A stretch of 64,000 nt of DNA. It comes from CF-167 sp963695195. Its GTDB lineage: Bacteria > Chloroflexota > Limnocylindria > QHBO01. The stretch is taken from the NCBI GenBank assembly GCA_963695195.1, contig CAVOGE010000007.1, positions 1,054,001 through 1,118,000 on the forward strand, read 5' to 3'. Positions 50,593 through 56,960 of the stretch are shown one piece after another. The stretch's first letter is position 1, and each line of letters opens with the position of its first letter. The position numbers and the translations under genes were made by a program. The notes beneath the pieces are model-generated. The model saw only the letters and a list, made by a program, of their open reading frames with translations. It was not told where the DNA came from and ran no database searches.

Positions 50593-51720
50593 ATGGCCTT
50601 CTTTACGGGGCCGTTCGCGAAGCTCAACGCCAATCCGGAAGTCGCCAACTTCGCGGTCGGTAACCCGCAGGACTTCCCGATGCCCGAGTACGTCAGCGCG
50701 CTCGCCACGCACCTGGAGCCGCGCCGGCGTGACTGGTTCGCCTACAAGGACAGCGAGCCGAAGTCGCGCATCGCCGTCGCCCGCGGACTCAGCGCGCGGA
50801 CCGGCATGAAGTGGGATCCGGCCGACGTGGCGATGACCAACGGGGGCTTCGCGGCGCTGGCGGTTGCCATGCGTGCGCTGGTCGAGCCCGGCGACGAGGT
50901 GATCTTCCTCTCGCCGCCGTGGTTCTTCTACGAGTTCATGGTCCTCGCCGCCGATGGCGTTCCGGTGCGCCTCCACCTGGCGCCGCCCGCCTTCGAGCCC
51001 GACATGGCGGAGATCGCCGCGGCCATCACCCCGCGCACCCGGGCGATCATCTTCAACTCGCCGCACAACCCGAGCGGGCGGGTGTACCCGCTCGAGACGC
51101 TCCAGGCGCTGGCAACGACCCTGACCGATGCCTCCGAACGCATCGGTCATCCGATCTTCCTGATCTCCGACGAGCCCTACAACCGGATCCTGTTCGACGG
51201 CATCGCCTTCCATACGCCGGCCGAGGTGTACCCGCACACGGTGATCACCTATTCCTACGGGAAGCAGCTGCTGGCCCCCGGTCAGCGCATCGGCTACCTG
51301 ACTGTGCCGCCGACCATGCCGGACCGCGAGGCATTCCGCGAGAGCATCTTCGTGGCGCAGTTCGCCACCGGCTACGCGTTCCCCAACGCGCTGCTGCAGC
51401 ACGCCATCGAGGATCTCGAGAAGCTCTCCATTGACATCCCTGCCATGCAGGCTCGCCGGGACCGGATGGTCAGCGGGTTGCGGGAGATCGGCTACGAGAC
51501 GACGGTACCGGAGGGGACCTTCTACATCATGGCCCGCGCCCCGATCGCCGACGACGTCGCCTTCTGCGAGCTGCTGGGCAGGCATCGCGTCCTCGTCCTG
51601 CCCGGCACGGTGGTCGAGGTGCCCGGCTGGTTCCGGATCAGCCTGACCGCAACCGACGAGATGGTGGAGCGGGGACTCCCCGGCTTCGCCGCCGCGTGGG
51701 CCGAGGCATCGGCCCCATGA
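50593..51720 (+). CDS. Class I/II PLP aminotransferase, N-terminus displaced by a frameshift
   Basis: 375 aa in the open frame. ATG 50593 sits inside a sequence that reads RSIAPFMAFFTGPFAKL in this frame, so the natural start is earlier: ATG 50535 gives MTSTRTRRIDRIG, which joins if one base of the GGGG run at 50571-50574 is removed. The fold-type I core is clear: FAVGNPQDFPMPEY, VAMTNGGFAALAVAMRALVEPGDEVIFLSPPWFFYEFMV, IIFNSPHNPSGRVYPLETL, ISDEPYNRILFDG and the PLP Lys in TYSYGKQLLAPGQRIGY. Amino donor unknown. It overlaps the next gene by 4 nt (ATGA). Confidence 0.8.
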   Translation: MAFFTGPFAKLNANPEVANFAVGNPQDFPMPEYVSALATHLEPRRRDWFAYKDSEPKSRIAVARGLSARTGMKWDPADVAMTNGGFAALAVAMRALVEPGDEVIFLSPPWFFYEFMVLAADGVPVRLHLAPPAFEPDMAEIAAAITPRTRAIIFNSPHNPSGRVYPLETLQALATTLTDASERIGHPIFLISDEPYNRILFDGIAFHTPAEVYPHTVITYSYGKQLLAPGQRIGYLTVPPTMPDREAFRESIFVAQFATGYAFPNALLQHAIEDLEKLSIDIPAMQARRDRMVSGLREIGYETTVPEGTFYIMARAPIADDVAFCELLGRHRVLVLPGTVVEVPGWFRISLTATDEMVERGLPGFAAAWAEASAP

Positions 51721-52136
51721 GGCCGGCCTTCGTCGCCGGCTTCGGACCGATCGTGAAGGACGGTGCCGCGAGCCGCGCCTTCTGGGCCGATGGACTCGGG
51801 ATCAAGCTCGAGGAGTCATCACCCGGCTATTGGACCAACGACGATCTCGAAGGTGTCAGGGCCTTCGCCCTGTGGCCCTTGTCGCAGGCGGCCGAGTCGT
51901 GCTTCGGGACCGATGCATGGCCGACGGATCTCCCCGAGCCCCAGGCCTGGCTTGAGTTCGACGTCGCGTCCGCCGACGACGTCGCGCCTGCTGCCGCCGA
52001 GATGGCGGAGCGCGGCTATCGGATCCTGGTCGATGCCAAGCTCGAGCCGTGGGGCCAGACGGTCAGCCACCTGCTCAGCCCCGAGGGGATCCTGGTCGGC
52101 ATCGTCTACACCCCGTGGATGCACGAGAAGGCCTAG
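51717..52136 (+). CDS. VOC/glyoxalase-like domain protein
   Basis: 139 aa from ATG 51717, overlapping the aminotransferase stop. It begins RPAFVAGFGPIVKDGAASRAFWADGLGIKLEESSPGYWTNDDLEGVRAFALWPL, then WLEFDVASADDVAPAAAEMAERGYRILVDAKLEPWGQTVSHLLSPEGILVGIVYTPWMH. The split betaalphabetabetabeta repeats, the SRAFWADGLG helix and the PWGQTVSHLLSPEG block are typical of vicinal oxygen chelate proteins (bleomycin-resistance/glyoxalase type). Metal ligands are not certain. Coupling with the aminotransferase suggests a linked role. It ends overlapping the convergent YhhN gene by 4 nt. Confidence 0.75.
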   Translation: MRPAFVAGFGPIVKDGAASRAFWADGLGIKLEESSPGYWTNDDLEGVRAFALWPLSQAAESCFGTDAWPTDLPEPQAWLEFDVASADDVAPAAAEMAERGYRILVDAKLEPWGQTVSHLLSPEGILVGIVYTPWMHEKA

Positions 52137-52777
52137 CCGGCGTACACCAACGACAGGATCATCAGCCCCTGACCCAGGTGGTAGGGGACGCGGGTCAGCA
52201 GCCTGCCCTGGCGGATGGGCGTCACGAAGCGATTCCAGCCGAGCACGCCGTCCGACGCGTACAGGAGCACCGCCCCGACTCGCGCGAGGATGAGGTCGGA
52301 CTGCCCGGCGAACACGACCATCGCTGAGATGGTCGCGAGATAGGCCGCCACCGCGACGCCGAGTGCCGCGCCCCGTTTCCTGGCGGCGCCGAGCACGATC
52401 GGGATGCCCATGAACAGGCCGGCCAGCGCAACGAACACGAGGCCGGCGGCGACCGATTCTCCGGTGCCCTGGACCTGCAGCAGTCCCCCGATGTACGCCA
52501 GGTGAGCGAGCAGGAACGCCCCCAACCCGACCGCGAACCAGCGTGGCGGTGCGAGCAGCGCGACGTCACCCGCTGCGGAAAGGGCGAGGGCGGCCACGAA
52601 GAAGGTGCGCTGCTCCGTGTTGACCGGCGCGACCATCACCGCCGCGGCAAGGAGCAGCAGGATCACCGCCGGCTTGGTCACGAGCCCCACGCGCCGCCGG
52701 TCGCCCACGAGCGCGACCCAGTCCACCACGGCGATCAGGCCGGCCGCCGCCATCAGCCCTGCTGCGGTGGATGTCAT
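52133..52777 (-). CDS. YhhN/TMEM86 family lysoplasmalogenase-like membrane protein
   Basis: 214 aa from ATG 52777, about eight hydrophobic segments. VTKPAVILLLLAAAVMV, AALALSAAGDVALLAPPRWFAVGLGAFLLAHLAYIGGL and LLYASDGVLGWNRFV...LTRVPYHLGQGLMILSL match the family in order, including the conserved KP, GD, H and SD polar residues in membrane helices. Characterised relatives hydrolyse the vinyl-ether bond of lysoplasmalogens; bacterial function is mostly unknown. The start is leaderless, behind a promoter shared almost exactly with the next gene. Confidence 0.83.
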   Translation of the reverse strand: MTSTAAGLMAAAGLIAVVDWVALVGDRRRVGLVTKPAVILLLLAAAVMVAPVNTEQRTFFVAALALSAAGDVALLAPPRWFAVGLGAFLLAHLAYIGGLLQVQGTGESVAAGLVFVALAGLFMGIPIVLGAARKRGAALGVAVAAYLATISAMVVFAGQSDLILARVGAVLLYASDGVLGWNRFVTPIRQGRLLTRVPYHLGQGLMILSLVYAG

Positions 52778-52784
52778 GCCGCGA

Positions 52785-52815
52785 ATCGTAGCCGCGCCCG
52801 CCAGATGTGCACCGG
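52785..52815 (-). promoter_or_regulatory. Leaderless promoter of yhhN-like gene, shared motif copy A
   Basis: On the minus strand CCGGTGCACATCTG, 11 nt, TACGAT, 7 nt (TCGCGGC), then ATG 52777. Read as a promoter this is -35 GGTGCA, 17 nt, -10 TACGAT. The same 14 nt block and spacing precede the gene at 53493. The GTGCAC palindrome may also be an operator. Confidence 0.6.
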
Positions 52816-52821
52816 TCGCCG

Positions 52822-53493
52822 TCAAGCCTCAACAGGAAGGGGCGCCACCGAGTCAAGGAAGGCGGCGAACTCCGTGCCCGCTTCCCAACCGGCCGAGACC
52901 AGCTCGAGGTAGCGTCGCGAGGCGGCGACGGCCGCGAGGGCCTCATCGGTCAGGCTCCCGTCGCGCCAGGCGCTGTCGCGGGGATCGGTCGGGAAGCCGT
53001 GCTCGTCGGCCGATGCGCCCCGTGGGCCCGAGCGCGCAGGACCCCAGTGCTTCATGCGCAGGATCCGCGCGCCGTCTCGATCCGTGTGGGCCGTCGAGTA
53101 GGAGTCCTGCAGGCAATGGAGCAGCCGGCCGAAGGTCGCCCAGCGCCGCGGGCCGTCCGGCATCGCGAGGGCGCGCGAGTGGCAGTCGGCCATGAACGCG
53201 CGCATCTCTGCAACGCCACGCCGGGTCGTCGTCGAGGGCCAGGCGCGCAGTGCGTGGCGCCGCTGTGCGAACGGCAGTGCGGCGACCAGCAATCCGCGCA
53301 GCCCAAGATCCGGGGCTCGCACGCCGCGGATCAGGGCTCGCTGCTGGTCATCGGTCACTTGCAAGCCGGCCCAGGCGGCGCGGGTGATCGCCTCGTGTCC
53401 TTCTTCGCCGTTCAGCAGCGGAACGCGGACGGTCCAGGCGAGGGCGATGAGCAGTGGCAGATGCTCGGCCCCCCACGCCGCGATGTCGGTCAT
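52822..53493 (-). CDS. Phospholipase C/S1-P1 nuclease-like zinc protein (putative)
   Basis: 223 aa from ATG 53493; an in-frame ATG at 53502 overlaps the -10 box and is rejected. NGEEGHEAITRAAW near the N-terminus, FMADCHSRALAM, and FGRLLHCLQDSYSTAHT supply His and Asp residues in the arrangement of the zinc-dependent phospholipase C/P1 nuclease helical fold, and HWGP follows. There is no signal peptide, unlike secreted members, so the assignment is tentative. It is upstream of, and has the same promoter motif as, the YhhN-like gene, suggesting joint control of lipid-active proteins. Confidence 0.55.
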   Translation of the reverse strand: MTDIAAWGAEHLPLLIALAWTVRVPLLNGEEGHEAITRAAWAGLQVTDDQQRALIRGVRAPDLGLRGLLVAALPFAQRRHALRAWPSTTTRRGVAEMRAFMADCHSRALAMPDGPRRWATFGRLLHCLQDSYSTAHTDRDGARILRMKHWGPARSGPRGASADEHGFPTDPRDSAWRDGSLTDEALAAVAASRRYLELVSAGWEAGTEFAAFLDSVAPLPVEA

Positions 53494-53500
53494 GCCTCGC

Positions 53501-53531
53501 ATCGTAGCGACGCCTGTCAGATGTGCACCGG
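53501..53531 (-). promoter_or_regulatory. Leaderless promoter, shared motif copy B
   Basis: CCGGTGCACATCTG, 11 nt, TACGAT, 7 nt (GCGAGGC), then ATG 53493, on the minus strand. Identical in block and spacing to copy A at 52785-52815. Confidence 0.6.
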
Positions 53532-53690
53532 GGGACCGTAACGGGAGTCACGGTGGGTCCGCGTTCACCGCGCAGCGCAGATTCGTGCAGCGTCCGTGCT
53601 CAGCCCGGGGGCAGCCGGGCCCGAGTTCCGGCTGATTCCGCCCGACTGCTCGCCTAAGCGTCCCCCGGTGCAAGTCTGAGCGGATTCCGC
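53532..53690. other. Non-coding stretch upstream of dihydropyrimidinase
   Basis: No convincing gene. It holds an inverted, slightly changed third copy of the shared upstream string: GTCCCCCGGTGCAAGTCTGA on the plus strand at 53660-53679, against GTCCCCCGGTGCACATCTGA at motif copy B on the minus strand. No -10 box follows it at the right distance. Confidence 0.4.
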
Positions 53691-53764
53691 CGCGAGCCGC
53701 CCGCCGCGAGCCGCCCGCCGCGAGTCGCCCGCCGCGAGTCGCGCCCGCCGCGAGTCGCGCCCGC
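53691..53764. repeat. Short GC-rich tandem repeat
   Basis: Three units of CGCGAGCCGCCCGC (14 nt, the third with T for C) followed by two 16 nt units CGCGAGTCGCGCCCGC. It lies in the gap before the dihydropyrimidinase promoter. Probably replication slippage; a structural role is not shown. Confidence 0.8.
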
Positions 53765-53781
53765 GCCGCTGTGGCAACCCA

Positions 53782-53810
53782 TTCACGCACCTCCGTCGCG
53801 GCGCTACCAT
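53782..53810 (+). promoter_or_regulatory. Promoter of dihydropyrimidinase gene
   Basis: TTCACG (53782-53787), 17 nt, TACCAT (53805-53810). The transcript would start near 53817 and carry a 50 nt leader with the SD GGAGG before ATG 53867. Confidence 0.5.
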
Positions 53811-53866
53811 GGCGACGCTCTCGCGCCACGCACCGACTCGCTCCCCACAAGCCACCGGAGGAACCG

Positions 53867-55258
53867 ATGCGCACCCTGATCAAGAACGGCACGATCATCA
53901 ACGCCGACGCCACGACCCGGGCGGATGTCCTGGTGGACGGCGAGACGATCGCGCTCATCGGCTCGGACCTGGCGGCCGAGGCAGGAGCCACCGCCGACCG
54001 CACCATCGACGCCACCGGCAAGTGGGTGATCCCCGGCGCCATCGACGTGCACACGCACATGGAGCTGCCGTTCGGCGGGACCGCGGCCAAGGACACGTTC
54101 GAGACCGGGACGCGCGCCGCGGCATTCGGGGGCACGACGACCATCATCGACTTCGCCGTCCAGTCGCGTGGGACGGCACTTCGCGACGGGCTCGACGCCT
54201 GGCACGCCAAGGCCGATGGCAACGCCTGCATCGACTACGGCTTCCACATGATCATCAGCGACGTCCGCGACGATGTTCTGACCGAGATGGACACGCTCGT
54301 CGACGAAGGCGTCACGACCTTCAAGCTGTTCACCGCCTACCCCGGCGTCTTCCTCTCCGATGACGGGGCGATCTTCCGGGCGATGCAGCAGACCGCGGGG
54401 AACGGCGGGCTGATCATGATGCACGCCGAAAACGGCCTCGCCATCGACGTCGTCGCCGGGCAGACCTTTGGCGCGGGCAACACCGATCCCTACTACCACG
54501 GAACATCCCGCTCGCCGGTGCTGGAGGGCGAGGCCACCAACCGGGTGATTCGGCTGGCCGAGGTCGCCGGAGCGCCGGTCTACATCGTCCACCTCTCGGC
54601 GCGCGAGGCCCTCAACGAGGTGCGCCGGGCCCGCGATGAGGGGCTGCCCGTCTTCGCCGAGACCTGCCCCCAGTACCTTTTCCTCTCGCTCGACGACATG
54701 GGCAACGGCTTCAACGGCGCCAAGTTCGTCTGCTCTCCGCCCCTGCGCCCGGCGGACCACCAGGAAGACCTGTGGCTCGGGCTCCTGAAGGACGACCTGC
54801 AAGTCGTCTCGACTGACCATTGCCCATTCGATTTCCACGGCCAGAAGGACCTGGGGGTCGGCGACTTCCGCAAGGTCCCGAACGGCCTGCCCGGCGTCGA
54901 GGACCGCGTGAACCTGATGCACTCGGGCGGAGTGGTCACCGGGCGACTGACGCCGAACCGATGGGTGGAGGTCATCTCGGCGGCACCCGCCCGCATGTTC
55001 GGACTGCCGCAGAAGGGCGCCGTGGGGGTCGGCCTGGATGCCGACCTGGTCGTCTACGACCCGACGCGTCGCCACACCATCAGCGCCTCGACCCATCACA
55101 TGAACGTGGACTACAGCTGCTACGAGGGGATGGAGGTCACCGGCGGGGCCGATCTCGTCCTATCGCGCGGCAAGATCGTGGTGGATGGCGAGGAGTGGCT
55201 CGGCGCCCGGGGCGACGGCCGCTTCCTGAAGCGTCAACCAAGCCCATTCCTGAAGTAG
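53867..55258 (+). CDS. Dihydropyrimidinase/hydantoinase
   Basis: 463 aa with SD GGAGG before ATG 53867. Amidohydrolase-fold zinc enzyme that opens dihydropyrimidine or hydantoin rings. Metal ligands: His62 and His64 (IDVHTHMELPF), the carboxylated Lys153 (TTFKLFTAYPG), MMHAENG, YIVHLS and the late Asp in STDHCPF. FKLFTAYPG and SPPLRP are typical of D-hydantoinases/dihydropyrimidinases, as opposed to allantoinases. It provides N-carbamoyl-beta-alanine for the ureidopropionase-like enzyme 5 kb upstream if the substrate is dihydrouracil. It stands alone, with its own promoter. Confidence 0.93.
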   Translation: MRTLIKNGTIINADATTRADVLVDGETIALIGSDLAAEAGATADRTIDATGKWVIPGAIDVHTHMELPFGGTAAKDTFETGTRAAAFGGTTTIIDFAVQSRGTALRDGLDAWHAKADGNACIDYGFHMIISDVRDDVLTEMDTLVDEGVTTFKLFTAYPGVFLSDDGAIFRAMQQTAGNGGLIMMHAENGLAIDVVAGQTFGAGNTDPYYHGTSRSPVLEGEATNRVIRLAEVAGAPVYIVHLSAREALNEVRRARDEGLPVFAETCPQYLFLSLDDMGNGFNGAKFVCSPPLRPADHQEDLWLGLLKDDLQVVSTDHCPFDFHGQKDLGVGDFRKVPNGLPGVEDRVNLMHSGGVVTGRLTPNRWVEVISAAPARMFGLPQKGAVGVGLDADLVVYDPTRRHTISASTHHMNVDYSCYEGMEVTGGADLVLSRGKIVVDGEEWLGARGDGRFLKRQPSPFLK

Positions 55259-55307
55259 CTGCGGCTATGCTCCAGCCGGCAACGCCCGAGCATGAGGAAC
55301 CAGACCG

Positions 55308-55931
55308 ATGAATCGCTCCCGCACCCTGGTCGCGGCAGGCCTGGCGGCCATCATCCTTGCCGCCTGTGGCTCGTCATCGGCGAGCCCGTCGGCGAGCCAG
55401 GCCGAGTCCGTGGCCCCCTCGCAATCCGCCGCCGAGTCCCCCGGCATCGGCCTTCCGTCCTTCAGCGCGGGCGTGGTCGCCGAGCTCGAGGCACTGATCC
55501 CCGACGAGATCGGCGGGGCGACCATGCAGAAGTTCAGCATGCGCGGCGACCAGTTCCTCACCTCCGGCCAGGAGGACGAGATCACCGCCAAGTTCCTGGC
55601 GGACCTGGGCGTGTCGCCGTCCGACGTGGCGATCGCGTTCGGGTTCGGCTTCGGTGCCGACTTCACCAGCGGCGCGGCGATGTTCGTCTTCCGTGCCGAG
55701 GGCGCGAGCGAGGATCGGCTGCTGCAGGTCTTCAAGGCGTCAATGGACGAGGACCGCGACGTCCCACTCGAGTGGACGACGGTGACGGTCGCGGGGCACG
55801 AGGTCGAGAGTGCGACCGACGCCGAGGCCGATGACCAGGCCATGTTCCTGTACGCCAAGGGCGAGCTGCTGTACTTCGTCAGCACCACCGACCCCGCCGC
55901 CGCCGAAGAGGTGATCGCCGGGCTTCCGTAG
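55308..55931 (+). CDS. Putative lipoprotein of unknown function
   Basis: 207 aa. Signal ending at LAAC (Cys20), a Ser/Ala-rich linker to about residue 45, and a globular domain of 160 residues (VVAELEALIPDEIGGATMQKFSMRGDQFLTSG, then EWTTVTVAGHEVESATDAEADDQAMFLYAKGELLYFVSTTDPAAAEEVIAGLP). The closing part looks like a two-layer sandwich seen in other lipoproteins of these high-GC groups. I do not recognise a named family. An SD-like GAGGAA lies 10 nt upstream. The next gene follows after 7 nt. Confidence 0.8.
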   Translation: MNRSRTLVAAGLAAIILAACGSSSASPSASQAESVAPSQSAAESPGIGLPSFSAGVVAELEALIPDEIGGATMQKFSMRGDQFLTSGQEDEITAKFLADLGVSPSDVAIAFGFGFGADFTSGAAMFVFRAEGASEDRLLQVFKASMDEDRDVPLEWTTVTVAGHEVESATDAEADDQAMFLYAKGELLYFVSTTDPAAAEEVIAGLP

Positions 55932-55938
55932 CCCGCCC

Positions 55939-56835
55939 GTGGTTGAAGCGACACCGCCACCGGCCGCCATCTTCCTGAACGAGGGGGCGAGCTCCGCTCG
56001 GACGAATCGGGTCCAGGCCGCCGTAGCACTGACGCGACGCGCGCTGGATGCCGACCTGCACATCACCAGCACCCGCTCGGTGGAGGAGTTGCGCGCCTGG
56101 CTCGAAGAGCGGATCGCGGGATACACGACCGCCGTGATCGTCGGTGGCGACGGCTCGCTGGGCGTGGCCTACAACGTGATTGGCGCCCTGCCGGACGGGC
56201 AGCGCCCCGTGCTCGGCTACATTCCCGCGGGGTTCGGCAATGCCACGGCGCATCTGCTCAACCTGCCGCGTCACCCTGCTGCGCTGGCTGCGCTGGTGGC
56301 GGTCGGCGAGTCGCGTCCAATTGACCTTGTTTCGGTGGACGGGCGGCTGGCGCTCTTCGCGGGGGCAGGCTGGGACGCCGTCGTGGCGGGGCGATACGCC
56401 GCGGGGGGCGCGAAACGGCTGCGCGGCTGGGGCGGCGCCGTGCTCGGTTCGCTGGGCGTGCTGCATCGGCGGTTTGCCGTGCGCGTCGAGGTGGATGGCA
56501 CGGTCGTCCATGAAGGACCGATGGCCATGGTGGTGGCCGGCACGACTCCGTTCTACGGACGTGGGCTGCTCGTCAATCCCGGCGCCCGGACCGATGCCGG
56601 CCGGATGACGCTGCGCGTCTACCCAGGACCCGAGCCGCGGCTCGCGCTCGAGGCGGTGCGCTGGGCTGCCCATCGCCGGCCCGCCGCTGCATCCTTCCAC
56701 GCGCAGGCTGCGGTCGTGACCAGCCTTGACGGCCGTTCAATCCCGGTGCAGGCCGACGGGGACCTGATGGAGGAGGCGGCCGAGTGGCGTTTCGCCGTCC
56801 GCCCGGCAGCGGTGCGGCTCATCGGTCGGTGGTGA
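55939..56835 (+). CDS. Diacylglycerol kinase family lipid kinase
   Basis: 298 aa from GTG. FLNEGASSARTNRVQAAVALTRRALDADLHITSTRSVEELRAWLEE, then AVIVGGDGSLGVAYNVI (the GGDGS nucleotide loop) and LGYIPAGFGNATAHLLNLP are the DAGK catalytic-domain hallmarks; the usual GTxNDxAR is here GFGNATAHLL. The C-terminal domain has the family beta-sandwich (VDGRLALFAGAGWDAVVAGRY, VVAGTTPFYGRGLLVNPGARTDAGRMTL). It would phosphorylate diacylglycerol or another lipid at the membrane. It follows the lipoprotein gene closely and is probably co-transcribed. Confidence 0.88.
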   Translation: MVEATPPPAAIFLNEGASSARTNRVQAAVALTRRALDADLHITSTRSVEELRAWLEERIAGYTTAVIVGGDGSLGVAYNVIGALPDGQRPVLGYIPAGFGNATAHLLNLPRHPAALAALVAVGESRPIDLVSVDGRLALFAGAGWDAVVAGRYAAGGAKRLRGWGGAVLGSLGVLHRRFAVRVEVDGTVVHEGPMAMVVAGTTPFYGRGLLVNPGARTDAGRMTLRVYPGPEPRLALEAVRWAAHRRPAAASFHAQAAVVTSLDGRSIPVQADGDLMEEAAEWRFAVRPAAVRLIGRW

Positions 56836-56889
56836 CAGCGGGCACCGGGATGTCGCGAAAGCGTTGCGAGGCGTTGCCGCCGCCGTTTA

Positions 56890-56903
56890 GAGTGGCGCCA
56901 CTC
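56890..56903. promoter_or_regulatory. 14 bp palindrome upstream of the secreted protease
   Basis: GAGTGGCGCCACTC, a perfect palindrome about 57 nt before the protease start. It lies in the only sizeable gap between the kinase and protease genes and may be an operator. Confidence 0.4.
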
Positions 56904-56960
56904 AGCATGCTTTTGGGTCCCCGGGGGCCCGCCATATCTCCATAGCGGAGGAGCCCGATC

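Noticed and set aside
53691..53764. Tandem repeat as a CRISPR array
   Set aside because: Units are 14-16 nt with no spacers, and no cas genes are in the window.
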